Shown: positions 37,420 to 45,561 of the stretch, one piece after another
Layout: each line of letters starts with the position of its first letter
How positions within the stretch are numbered: position 1 is the stretch's first letter
Origin: Nonomuraea maritima
GTDB taxonomy: Bacteria; Actinomycetota; Actinomycetes; Streptosporangiales; Streptosporangiaceae
Length of the DNA stretch: 64,000 nucleotides
Assembly: GCF_900100395.1 (NCBI RefSeq)
Contig: NZ_FNFB01000016.1
Location: forward strand, 1-64,000
Direction: 5' to 3'
Notes under the pieces: model-generated
Told to the model about the DNA's origin: nothing
Databases searched by the model: none
What the model saw: only the letters and a program-made list of their open reading frames with translations
Made by a program: the position numbers and the translations under genes

Positions 37420-37450
37420 CGATCCACCGCTCGCACAGCTGAACTGAAAG

Positions 37451-37483
37451 GAAAGGGCCCGGCCGTCACGGCCGGGCCCTTTC
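37451..37483. terminator. Bidirectional terminator between LivK copy 2 and small lipoprotein
   Basis: A perfect 15-bp stem, GAAAGGGCCCGGCCG (37451-37465) with its complement (37469-37483), loop TCA. Lies between convergent genes, 32 nt after one stop and 15 nt from the other. Confidence 0.88.
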
Positions 37484-37497
37484 GGCTGCCCAGGGGG

Positions 37498-37917
37498 TCA
37501 GTCCCGGCAGCCCGCCACGATCCGGCCGGCGGCGCCGCGGTACTGCTTGAGCAGCTCCACCTGCCGTTCGCGCGGCACGTCACTGCGGGCCAGGCCCGCA
37601 GTGGCCGCTCTGACGTCCTGTACGGCCCCGTGCAGCTCCGCGGGCAGCCGGTCGCCGAACTCCAGCGTGATGCCGCGTACCTCCGCGACACGGCCCAGCA
37701 CGGCGTCCTGGAAGTCCTGCCGTTCCTCCTGGCCTTCCGGCTCCAGCAGGAGGTCCGCGTACCCGATGATGCTGACCACGCGGTCGCAGGGGCTGTCGGT
37801 GGGATCGCCGCCGGTGCTGTACTTCACCGCGGAGGAGGCGTCGTCCTGGCAGGCGGCCAGGAGAAGGGGCAGGGCGAGCGCAACTGTCACCAGACGTTTC
37901 ACATGGACATGAAACAA
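37498..37917 (-). CDS. Small putative lipoprotein
   Basis: Up to 139 aa. A lipoprotein signal (ALPLLLAAC) is followed by a mainly helical, charged domain containing CDRVVSIIGYADLLLEPEGQ and RQVELLKQYRGAAGRIVAGC; the two cysteines may pair. Family unknown. The ATG at 37917 lies in the foot of a terminator hairpin and has no SD; the GTG at 37902 is a reasonable alternative. It is directly downstream of livF on the same strand, so it may be expressed by read-through of the liv operon, perhaps as an envelope accessory. Confidence 0.72.
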   Translation of the reverse strand: MFHVHVKRLVTVALALPLLLAACQDDASSAVKYSTGGDPTDSPCDRVVSIIGYADLLLEPEGQEERQDFQDAVLGRVAEVRGITLEFGDRLPAELHGAVQDVRAATAGLARSDVPRERQVELLKQYRGAAGRIVAGCRD

Positions 37918-37954
37918 CGGAGGAGGGGCTCCGCGGGAGCCCCTCCTCCGTTGT
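37914..37954 (-). terminator. Terminator of the liv operon
   Basis: Perfect 19-bp stem, ACAACGGAGGAGGGGCTCC (37914-37932) with its complement (37936-37954), loop GCG, starting 16 nt beyond the livF stop in the minus direction. Very stable; followed by TTTC on the minus strand. Confidence 0.88.
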
Positions 37955-37969
37955 CGTGCGATCCGCGCG

Positions 37970-38764
37970 CTACGCCTTGGCGAGCGTGCCGAGGTACAGC
38001 TCGATCACCTTGGGGTCGTTGGCGAGCTGCTTGCCGGTGCCGCTGTAGGCGTTACGGCCCTGGTCGAGGACGTAACCGCGGTGGCAGATCTGCAGGCAGC
38101 GCCGGGCGTTCTGCTCCACCATGATCACGGTCACGCCCGCCTTGTTGATCTGCTGGGCCTGGATGAAGACCAGGTCCTGCAGCTTCGGCGACAGACCCGC
38201 CGACGGCTCGTCCAGCAGCAGCACCGACGGCTCGGTCATGAGGGCCCGCGCCATCGCCACCATCTGCCGCTCACCGCCCGACAGGGAGCCGGCGCGCTGC
38301 TTGCGCCGCTCCTTGAGCGCGGGGAACAGCTCCGCCACGAACTCGAAGCGCTCCTTGAACTTCCCCGGCACCTGGAAGGCACCCATCTCGAGGTTCTCCT
38401 CGATGGTGAGGCTGGGGAAGACGTTGTTCGTCTGCGGCACGTAGCCGACGCCGCGGGAGACCAGCGAGTGGGCCTTCATGTTCGTGATGTCCTCACCCTT
38501 GAGCAGCACCGTGCCGCTCCGGATGGTGACCAGCCCGAACATGGCCTTGAGCAGCGTCGACTTGCCGGCGCCGTTCGGGCCGATGATGCCGATCAGCTCG
38601 CCCTGCTTCACGTAGAGGTCGGCGCCGTTGAGGATGTTGACGCCCGGCAGGTAGCCCGCGATCAGCTCGTCGCAGCGCAGCACCGCGTCGGCGGCGCCCT
38701 CCAGATGGGCGCTGCGGTCGGTGACGGCCTGCTTCGACTGGACCGGTTCTTCTGCGGCGGTCAC
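37970..38764 (-). CDS. livF: Branched-chain amino acid ABC transporter ATPase LivF
   Basis: 264 aa. One of the two cytoplasmic ATPases that power LivHM. Walker A GPNGAGKST, signature LSGGERQ, Walker B LLLDEPSAG, H-loop region MVEQNAR typical of LivF. The GTG at 38764 overlaps the livG stop by 4 nt (GTGA), giving the normal family length; the open frame upstream is a shadow of livG. The Q-loop and D-loop are intact. Last gene of the livH-M-G-F operon; terminator at 37914-37954. Confidence 0.96.
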   Translation of the reverse strand: MTAAEEPVQSKQAVTDRSAHLEGAADAVLRCDELIAGYLPGVNILNGADLYVKQGELIGIIGPNGAGKSTLLKAMFGLVTIRSGTVLLKGEDITNMKAHSLVSRGVGYVPQTNNVFPSLTIEENLEMGAFQVPGKFKERFEFVAELFPALKERRKQRAGSLSGGERQMVAMARALMTEPSVLLLDEPSAGLSPKLQDLVFIQAQQINKAGVTVIMVEQNARRCLQICHRGYVLDQGRNAYSGTGKQLANDPKVIELYLGTLAKA

Positions 38765-39699
38765 TTCTGGGTCTCCTCTTCGATCTCGGCCTCCAGCTCG
38801 GCCTCGGCGTCCTGCAGCTGGGCCTGCAGCTCGCTGTCGGACAGCGGGGCGTCGTGGTGGGCGCCCAGGTAGGCGTCGACCACCCGCTCGTCGGACATGA
38901 TCGTCGAGGGCGGGCCCTCGGCGATGACCGTGCCCTGAGCCATGACGATCACCCAGTCGCTGATGTCGCGGACCATGTCCATGTCGTGCTCCACGAAGAG
39001 CACCGTCATGCCCTGCTCGCGCAGGTCCTTGACGTGGCCGAGCAGCGACTGCGTCAGCGCCGGGTTCACACCGGCCATCGGCTCGTCGAGCATGACCAGC
39101 TCGGGTTCCACCATGAGCGCGCGGGCCATCTCGAGGAGCTTGCGCTGGCCGCCGGACAGGGATCCGGCGAAGTCCTCGCGCTTGGCGTCGAGCTTGAAGC
39201 GCCGCAGCAGGTCGTCCGCCCGCTCCGTGATCTCGTCCTCCTGGCCCGTCCAGAAGGCGGGGACCAGGGCACGCCAGAAGTTCTCGCCCTTCTGGCGCTG
39301 CGCGCCCAGGCGCATGTTCTCGATCACGGTCAGCCGGGACAGCGCCTTGGTGAGCTGGAACGTGCGCACCATGCCGTTCCTGGCGACCTTGTGCGGCGGG
39401 ACACCGTTCATGGCGCGGCCGTTGAACGTCCACGACCCGGAGTCGGCCGTGTCGAACCCGGTGAGCTGGTTGAAGAACGTGGTCTTACCCGCACCGTTGG
39501 GGCCGATCAGCGCGGTGATCGCGCCCCGCTGGATCTCGACGTGCTCGACGTCGACCGCGGTGAGACCGCCGAAGCGGCGCACCACGTTGTCGACCACGAG
39601 GATCGGGTCGGGCTTGGGCACGCCGGGCTCGCGCGGCATGTCCTTGAAGACGGCCGTGGCCGCGGCCTTGCGGTCGTTGGCCGTGGTTTCAGCGTGCAT
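38761..39699 (-). CDS. livG: Branched-chain amino acid ABC transporter ATPase LivG
   Basis: 312 aa. Walker A GPNGAGKTT, signature SLSGGQRK, Walker B MLDEPMAG, H-loop EHDMDMV, all typical of LivG. A 30-residue N-terminal extension and a strongly acidic, probably coiled C-terminal tail (about residues 285-312, rich in Glu) exceed the usual length. Its start overlaps the end of livM by 11 nt, and it overlaps livF by 4 nt, so translation of the operon is coupled. Confidence 0.96.
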   Translation of the reverse strand: MHAETTANDRKAAATAVFKDMPREPGVPKPDPILVVDNVVRRFGGLTAVDVEHVEIQRGAITALIGPNGAGKTTFFNQLTGFDTADSGSWTFNGRAMNGVPPHKVARNGMVRTFQLTKALSRLTVIENMRLGAQRQKGENFWRALVPAFWTGQEDEITERADDLLRRFKLDAKREDFAGSLSGGQRKLLEMARALMVEPELVMLDEPMAGVNPALTQSLLGHVKDLREQGMTVLFVEHDMDMVRDISDWVIVMAQGTVIAEGPPSTIMSDERVVDAYLGAHHDAPLSDSELQAQLQDAEAELEAEIEEETQK

Positions 39700-40687
39700 C
39701 GATTGCGATCTCCCTCTTGTCGCCGAAGATGCCCTGTGGCCGGAAGACGAGCAACAGGATGAGGCCGAGACCGACGAAGACGTACCGCAGGGCGCCGGCC
39801 TGGTTGGCGTCGATGAACGTGATGACGCCGGCGGCGACCGCCTCGCTCAGGGTGCCGTTCAGCAGCACGAGCAGCACCCAGAAGAGCATGGAGCCGACGA
39901 CCGGGCCGAACACGCGGGCCGCGCCGCCCAGGATGACCATCGTGTACAGGTAGAACGTGGTCTCCGTGCCGAAGACGTCCGGCTGTACCGAGCCGTAGGC
40001 CAGGCCGTAGATGAAGCCGCCGAGGCAGCCGATGACACCGCCCAGGACGAGCGACTGCATCTTGTACGAGAAGACGTTCTTGCCGAGGCTGCGCACGGCG
40101 TCCTCGTCCTCGCGGATGGCCTTGAGCACGCGGCCCCACGGGCTCTTCATCACCAGGTAGACGATGAGGCAGCACACCGCGATGAGCACCCAGCCGACGA
40201 GCATGACCCACAGCTGCCAGTGCGCGAAGAACAGCGGGATCGGCCCGAGGTTGAAGCCGTAGTCGCCGGGCGGGAAGGGGTTGAGCTCCTGGAAGCCGGT
40301 GCCGAAGCCGCGCCGGCCGTCGGAGCCGCCGAAGATGTCCTTGAACGCCACCGAGCGGAACACCAGGCGGATGATCTCCGCGCCGGCGATCGTGACGATG
40401 GCCAGGTAGTCGGCCCGCAGGTGCAGCGTCGGGATGCCGAGGAGCAGCGCCAGGACGGCCGCCGCGACGAGGCCGACGATGATGCCCACCCAGAACGGCA
40501 GGCCCATGACGGTGACCGTCACGGCCAGGCCGTAGCCGGCCACGGCCATGAACGCCGCCTGGCCGAAGTTGAGCAGGCCGGTGTAGCCGAAGTGGATGTT
40601 GATGCCGATCGCGGCGAGCGCGTACAGCACCGTCTCCACGCCGACGGCCGACTTGATGGTGGTGCTGAGAATCGTGATCCAGTCCAT
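39689..40687 (-). CDS. livM: Branched-chain amino acid ABC transporter permease LivM
   Basis: 332-aa membrane protein with about eight to nine helices. The family pattern NIHFGYTGLLNFGQAAFMAVAGYG is at residues 29-52, and the coupling EAA-like loop (GRVLKAIREDEDAVRSLGKN) near 185-204 contacts the ATPases. The SD GGAGGG precedes the ATG at 40687. Lies 16 nt after livH. With LivH it forms the membrane channel for leucine-type amino acids. Confidence 0.96.
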   Translation of the reverse strand: MDWITILSTTIKSAVGVETVLYALAAIGINIHFGYTGLLNFGQAAFMAVAGYGLAVTVTVMGLPFWVGIIVGLVAAAVLALLLGIPTLHLRADYLAIVTIAGAEIIRLVFRSVAFKDIFGGSDGRRGFGTGFQELNPFPPGDYGFNLGPIPLFFAHWQLWVMLVGWVLIAVCCLIVYLVMKSPWGRVLKAIREDEDAVRSLGKNVFSYKMQSLVLGGVIGCLGGFIYGLAYGSVQPDVFGTETTFYLYTMVILGGAARVFGPVVGSMLFWVLLVLLNGTLSEAVAAGVITFIDANQAGALRYVFVGLGLILLLVFRPQGIFGDKREIAIDAR

Positions 40688-40703
40688 TGTGACCCTCCCC
40701 CGA

Positions 40704-41996
40704 TCAGCCGATTCGCTCGCGGCGGCCCAGGATGCCCTGGGGCCGGACGAGGAGCACGATGATGAGCACCGCGAGAGCGCCGACGCTCTTGAGCTCCGGC
40801 GGCACCCACAGCGTGGACACCTGGATGAACAGGCCCACGACGAGCGAGCCGACCAACGCGCCGAACGCGGTGCCGAGACCGCCGAGCGTCACGCCGGCGA
40901 AGATGAGCAGCAGGATGTCCTGGCCCATCGTGTACTTGAGGTTCTGGGAGAGACCCAGCATGACACCGGCCAGCGCGGCGATGGCGGCGCCCGCCGTCCA
41001 GACGATCCTGATCACGCCGTCGACGTTGATGCCGGACGACGCCGCGAGCGCGGGGTTGTCGGCCACGGCCCGGGCCGCCTTGCCGGTACGGGTGCGCGTC
41101 AGCGCGATGCCGACCACGATCAGCACGGCCAGCTCGATGCCCATGGCGACGAGGTTCTTGGGCGCCGCGGAGATCGGGCCGATCTCGATGCCGGGCTGCG
41201 CGGTGTACTGCGCGAAGGACTCGGTCTGGGCGCTGAAGAAGATCAGGAAGATGTAGCGCAGGAAGATGGCCACACCGATCGAGATGATCATCATGGCGAT
41301 GGTGCCGGTACCCCGCTTGCGCAGCTGCCCCCAGAAGAACCGGTCCTGACCGTAGCCGAGTGCGCCGGCCAGGATCACGCCGGCGACCGCTGCCGGGATC
41401 AGATGGAGCCCGAAACCCACGTTGAACATGTACGTGAGGATCGCGCCGAGCGTGACGAGCTCGCCGTGGGCGAAGTTGGTCAGGCCGGTCGTGCCGTAGA
41501 TGAGCGACAGGCCGAGGGCGGCCAGCGCGATGATCAGACCGAGGTTCAGGCCCTCGAAGGTCAGCTGGGCGGCCTGGGCCCAGAACGTGCTCTGGCCGGC
41601 GCCGCTGTCACCCTGCTGCTGGCCCGCTGCGCCCTTGGCCTGCAGGGCGTACAGGACGCTGGAGCAGTTGCCCTCGTAGACCGTCGGCGTGCGGACGTTG
41701 TTGCCACCGCGGATCTCGACGTTCTGGGGCAGGGTGGCGGTGTCCAGGGTGACCTTGAATCTTCCTGGTTGCTCGACCTGCACGTCCCAGGCGCCTTGAG
41801 CGTTGGTGGTGACCTCTTCGACGGGTTGTCCGCTCTCGGTGGTCACGGCGATCTTTGCGCCGTTCACTGGCTGGCCTTGGAAAGTGAGTGTGCCCCTCAA
41901 CCCCTGGCAGTCGGCGGGACCCGCGTGAGCGGGGCCGGCGAGCAGGAAGACGAGTCCACCCAAGAAGGCCGTGAACGCGATCACGGCTCTGCGCAA
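40704..41996 (-). CDS. livH: LivH-type permease with N-terminal secreted domain
   Basis: 430 aa from a TTG at 41996 that has GAGGGAG at the right distance; the resulting N-terminus is a signal sequence (RRAVIAFTAFLGG then GPAHAGPA). Residues 30-125 form a beta-rich extracytoplasmic domain with two cysteines, like carboxypeptidase-regulatory-type modules (GTLTFQGQPVNGAKIAVTTE, TNAQGAWDVQVEQPGRF). The canonical LivH permease follows from about 150, with GLSLIYGTTGLTNFAHGE and a coupling loop TGKAARAVADNPALAASSGI. Ordinary LivH is about 290-310 aa, so this is a fusion. An alternative is a later start at the permease alone, but the SD and signal peptide support the longer product. Confidence 0.9.
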   Translation of the reverse strand: MRRAVIAFTAFLGGLVFLLAGPAHAGPADCQGLRGTLTFQGQPVNGAKIAVTTESGQPVEEVTTNAQGAWDVQVEQPGRFKVTLDTATLPQNVEIRGGNNVRTPTVYEGNCSSVLYALQAKGAAGQQQGDSGAGQSTFWAQAAQLTFEGLNLGLIIALAALGLSLIYGTTGLTNFAHGELVTLGAILTYMFNVGFGLHLIPAAVAGVILAGALGYGQDRFFWGQLRKRGTGTIAMMIISIGVAIFLRYIFLIFFSAQTESFAQYTAQPGIEIGPISAAPKNLVAMGIELAVLIVVGIALTRTRTGKAARAVADNPALAASSGINVDGVIRIVWTAGAAIAALAGVMLGLSQNLKYTMGQDILLLIFAGVTLGGLGTAFGALVGSLVVGLFIQVSTLWVPPELKSVGALAVLIIVLLVRPQGILGRRERIG

Positions 41997-42120
41997 TGGT
42001 GCTCCCTCAACTAGGTCAAGGCGGGGCTGTGCCCCACCATCTCGACGCGCGCGCATCGCAGGCACAACTGGGATGCAATGGCGGGAGCTTATTCCGGGTA
42101 CGCCCGTTTCAGTATCGTTC

Positions 42121-42149
42121 GTCACCAATTAGTGACATGTGTGTGTCAC
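42121..42149. promoter_or_regulatory. Overlapping GTCAC/GTGAC inverted repeats upstream of livH
   Basis: GTCAC-CAATTA-GTGAC (42121-42136) overlaps GTGACA-TGTGTG-TGTCAC (42132-42149), giving three alternating half-sites. On the minus strand a GATACT -10-like hexamer lies at 42111-42116, beside the first repeat. The placement suggests an operator for the liv operon; the regulator is unknown (CRP-like half-sites are similar but spacing differs). Confidence 0.55.
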
Positions 42150-42246
42150 GGATGTGAGCAAACAACGAAGCAGGTCAGGGCGTGATTCTGCGGATGCGCC
42201 GAAGGCCTCGAATAACGGGTCGCTAACAATCGCGGAGAAATGCGAA

Positions 42247-42328
42247 AGAGCCCGCGGGTCGGCCTTTGGGGCCGTGCAGGGCCTTCCCCGGCCGTACACG
42301 TTTTCTACTGGGCCACCCCGCGGGCTCT
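42247..42328. ncRNA. Possible structured element between liv operon and thioesterase gene
   Basis: A perfect 12-bp outer stem, AGAGCCCGCGGG (42247-42258) with CCCGCGGGCTCT (42317-42328), encloses 58 nt that can fold further (GGCC/GGCC pairs, CGGCC with GGCCG). It resembles a compact small RNA or leader element rather than a simple terminator. No known RNA family is recognised. Strand cannot be fixed. Confidence 0.4.
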
Positions 42329-42394
42329 GCTCCGGCACCACCGTAGCGATTGACGGGGGTGGCGCGCAAAGGGTCGCGGTAAGTGATCGCTGTG

Positions 42395-42808
42395 TCAGCG
42401 GTCGCGGAGCATACAGGTGAGACGCGAGGTGCAAATGCGTCGGCCCTGCTCATCGGTAATTTCAATGTCGTACGTCGCCAGCGTCCGCCCGCCGTGCAGC
42501 CGCGTCGCGACGCCCGTCACATGACCGTCGGAAGCCGAGCGGTGGTGGGTGGCGTTCAGTTCGATGCCCATGGCGATCCGGTCGGGACCCGCGTGCAGGG
42601 CCGCCCCCACCGAGCCGAGCGTCTCGGCCAGCACCGCCGAGGCCCCGCCGTGCAGGATTCCGTACGGCTGGGTGTTCCCCGCGACGGGCATCCGGCCCAC
42701 GACCCGCTCGGGGCCGGCCTCGAGCAACTCGATGCCCATGCGGTCGGCGAGGGTGTCACGGCTCAGTTCGCCGAACACCGAGAGGTCCACGGGGTTGGTC
42801 TGCGTCAA
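42395..42808 (-). CDS. PaaI-type hotdog thioesterase
   Basis: 137 aa. Hotdog-fold acyl-CoA thioesterase, family pattern GILHGGASAVLAETLGSVGA (residues 50-69) with the His-Gly-Gly motif before the central helix. Catalytic acidic residue is likely Glu62 in that helix. The TTG start at 42808 has GGAGGCG 6-7 nt upstream. Substrate may be an aromatic or menaquinone-pathway acyl-CoA; not determinable. Divergent from polA with a 62-nt gap. Confidence 0.9.
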   Translation of the reverse strand: MTQTNPVDLSVFGELSRDTLADRMGIELLEAGPERVVGRMPVAGNTQPYGILHGGASAVLAETLGSVGAALHAGPDRIAMGIELNATHHRSASDGHVTGVATRLHGGRTLATYDIEITDEQGRRICTSRLTCMLRDR

Positions 42809-42870
42809 GGGGACGCCTCCAGTCTTCCGAGCTCAGGTTTTCTGTCGGACAGGCAGACTAGGCTGCGGGT

Positions 42871-45561
42871 GTGCCGAAGAGTGAAGTGACCCCCAACCGC
42901 CCATGCCTGTTGCTGCTCGACGGGCATTCGCTGGCCTACCGCGCCTTTTACGCGCTGAAAGACGCCAACCTGATGACCTCCGACGGTCAGCACACCGAGG
43001 CGGTCTACGGGTTCACGTCGATGCTGACCAACGTCCTGCGCGACGAGCAGCCGACCCACGTGGCGGTCGCCTTCGACCGGTCCGAGCCGACGTTCCGCCA
43101 CGAGGAGTACGCCGACTACAAGGCCAACCGCAGCGAGACGCCGGAAGACTTCCGCGGCCAGATGCAGCTCATCTACGAGCTGCTCGACATCCTGCGGATC
43201 CCGCACCTGTCCAAGGCAGGCTTCGAGGCCGACGACGTCATCGCCACGCTCGCCACCCGCGCCGCCGCCGAGGGCATGAGCGTGCTGATCGTCACCGGCG
43301 ACCGCGACGCCCTGCAGTTGGTCAACGAGAACATCACCGTCCTGATGACCCGGCGCGGCATCAGCGACATGACCCGTTTCACGCCCGATGCCGTCCAGGA
43401 GAAGTACGGTCTCACCCCCGAGCAGTACCCCGACTTCGCCGCCCTGCGCGGCGACCCCAGCGACAACCTGCTGAGCATCCCCGGCGTGGGGGAGAAGACC
43501 GCCGCCAAGTGGGTGCGCGAATACGGCTCGCTGACCGCCCTCGTCGACCGGGTCGACGAGGTCAAGGGCAAGGTCGGCGACAAGCTGCGCGAGCACGTCG
43601 CCCAGGTGCTGATGAACCGCCGGCTCACCGAGCTGCTGCGCGACGTCGCGGTCGAGGCCGAGCTCGAAGACCTGCGGCAGGGCACGTGGGATCGCGAAGA
43701 GGTCAACAAGCTGTTCGACACCCTGCAGATCCGCGGCGAGCTGCGTGAGCGGGTGTTCAAGGTGCTCGGCACCGGCGAGCAGGAGCCCGACCAGGGCTTC
43801 GAGGTCGAGACCGTGCTGCTCGGCCCCGACCGGGTCGCCGGCTGGCTGGCCGCGCTGCCCGAGGGCCGGGCCGGGCTCGCCTTCAAGGGCGTCTACGGCA
43901 GCGGCTCGGGCCGCATCGAGGCCCTCGCCATCGCCTCGCCCGACGGCACGGCCGCCCACATCGACCCGGTCAAGCTCACCGAGGCCGACGAGGTGGCGCT
44001 GCGGGCCTGGCTCGGCGACGACACCAAGCCCAAGGCCGTCCACGACGCCAAGGGGCCGATGCTGGCGCTGTGGGCGCAGGGCATGGAGCTGCGCGGCCTG
44101 GGCTGCGACACCGCGCTGGCCGCCTACCTCGCCATGCCGGGCCAGCGCACGTTCGCCCTCGAAGATCTCGCCAGGCGCTACCTCCAGCGCGACCTGCGCG
44201 CCGAGGAGGAGCCCAACGGGCAGGCCGCGCTCTTCGGCGACGACGAGGACGCCCCGGCGAAAGACCTCGCGCTGCGCGCCCACGCCGTACGCGAGCTGGC
44301 CGAGGCCCTCGAGACCTTCCTCGCCGGGCGCGGCGGCACCCAGCTGCTCAGCGACGTCGAGCTGCCGCTGCTGTCGGTGCTGGCCGAGATGGAGCGGGCC
44401 GGCATCGCCGTCGACAGCGAATACCTCACCGGGCTGGAGGCCGAGTTCGGGGCGGCGGTCAAGCAGGCCGTCGAAGAGGCCCACCGGTCGGTCGGCGAGC
44501 AGTTCAACCTGGGCTCGCCTAAGCAACTGCAGGAGATCTTGTTCAGCCGGCTCAACCTGCCCAAGACCAAGAAGATCAAGACCGGCTACAGCACCGACGC
44601 CGACCAGCTCGCCTGGCTCGCCACCCAGACCGAGCACGAACTCCCCACGATCATGCTCCGCCACCGCGACCAGCAGAAGCTGCGCACCACGGTCGAGGGC
44701 CTGATCAAGGAGATCGCCGACGACGGGCGCATCCACACGACGTTCAACCAGATCATCGCCGCCACGGGCCGGCTGTCGTCGGAGAAGCCCAACCTGCAGA
44801 ACATCCCGATCCGCACCGCCGAGGGCCGCCGCATCCGGCAGGGCTTCGTGGTCGGCGAGGGCTACGAGACGCTGCTGACCGCCGACTACAGCCAGATCGA
44901 ACTCCGGATCATGGCCCACCTGTCGGGCGACGAGTCGTTGATCGACGCCTTCGCCTCAGGCCACGACTTCCACCAGGCCACCGCGGCGCGGGTGTTCAGC
45001 CTGCCGCCCGAGCATATCGACAGCGAGCTGCGGGCGCGCATCAAGGCGATGAACTACGGCCTGGCCTACGGCCTGTCCGACTTCGGGCTGTCCGGGCAGC
45101 TGAACATCCCGGTGGCCGAGGCGCGGGCGCTGAAGGAGGAGTACTTCCAGGAGTTCGGCGGCGTACGCGACTTCCTGCAGGCCATCGTCGCCCAGGCCCG
45201 CGCCGACGGCTACACCGAGACGATCATGGGCCGTCGCCGCTACCTACCCGACCTCACCAGCGACAACCGCCAGCGTCGCGAGATGGCCGAGCGCATGGCG
45301 CTGAACGCGCCGATCCAGGGCTCGGCCGCCGACATCATCAAGGTGGCCATGCTCAACGTCCGGCGCGCGCTGGCCGAGGAGGGGCTGGTGTCGCGGATGC
45401 TGCTGCAGGTCCACGACGAGCTGGTGTTCGAGGTGGCGCCCGGCGAGCTGGAGCGGCTCGAGCAGCTCGTACGCGACCAGATGGGCGCGGCCTACCAGCT
45501 GCGCGTGCCGCTGGAGGTCTCGGTGGGCATCGGACGCACGTGGGAGGACGCCGGCCACTGA
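42871..45561 (+). CDS. polA: DNA polymerase I
   Basis: Repair and Okazaki-fragment-processing polymerase, 896 aa. The 5'-3' nuclease domain (1-300) is intact, with LLLDGHSLAYRAFYAL, FEADDVIATLA and VTGDRDALQLV Asp residues. The 3'-5' exonuclease domain (about 310-500) lacks the DxE proofreading motif (the equivalent region reads GLAFKGVYGSGSG), as in other actinobacteria. The polymerase domain has motif A TADYSQIELR, the O-helix RIKAMNYGLAYG and motif C LQVHDELVFEV. The GTG at 42871 is the most upstream sensible start. Confidence 0.98.
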   Translation: MPKSEVTPNRPCLLLLDGHSLAYRAFYALKDANLMTSDGQHTEAVYGFTSMLTNVLRDEQPTHVAVAFDRSEPTFRHEEYADYKANRSETPEDFRGQMQLIYELLDILRIPHLSKAGFEADDVIATLATRAAAEGMSVLIVTGDRDALQLVNENITVLMTRRGISDMTRFTPDAVQEKYGLTPEQYPDFAALRGDPSDNLLSIPGVGEKTAAKWVREYGSLTALVDRVDEVKGKVGDKLREHVAQVLMNRRLTELLRDVAVEAELEDLRQGTWDREEVNKLFDTLQIRGELRERVFKVLGTGEQEPDQGFEVETVLLGPDRVAGWLAALPEGRAGLAFKGVYGSGSGRIEALAIASPDGTAAHIDPVKLTEADEVALRAWLGDDTKPKAVHDAKGPMLALWAQGMELRGLGCDTALAAYLAMPGQRTFALEDLARRYLQRDLRAEEEPNGQAALFGDDEDAPAKDLALRAHAVRELAEALETFLAGRGGTQLLSDVELPLLSVLAEMERAGIAVDSEYLTGLEAEFGAAVKQAVEEAHRSVGEQFNLGSPKQLQEILFSRLNLPKTKKIKTGYSTDADQLAWLATQTEHELPTIMLRHRDQQKLRTTVEGLIKEIADDGRIHTTFNQIIAATGRLSSEKPNLQNIPIRTAEGRRIRQGFVVGEGYETLLTADYSQIELRIMAHLSGDESLIDAFASGHDFHQATAARVFSLPPEHIDSELRARIKAMNYGLAYGLSDFGLSGQLNIPVAEARALKEEYFQEFGGVRDFLQAIVAQARADGYTETIMGRRRYLPDLTSDNRQRREMAERMALNAPIQGSAADIIKVAMLNVRRALAEEGLVSRMLLQVHDELVFEVAPGELERLEQLVRDQMGAAYQLRVPLEVSVGIGRTWEDAGH

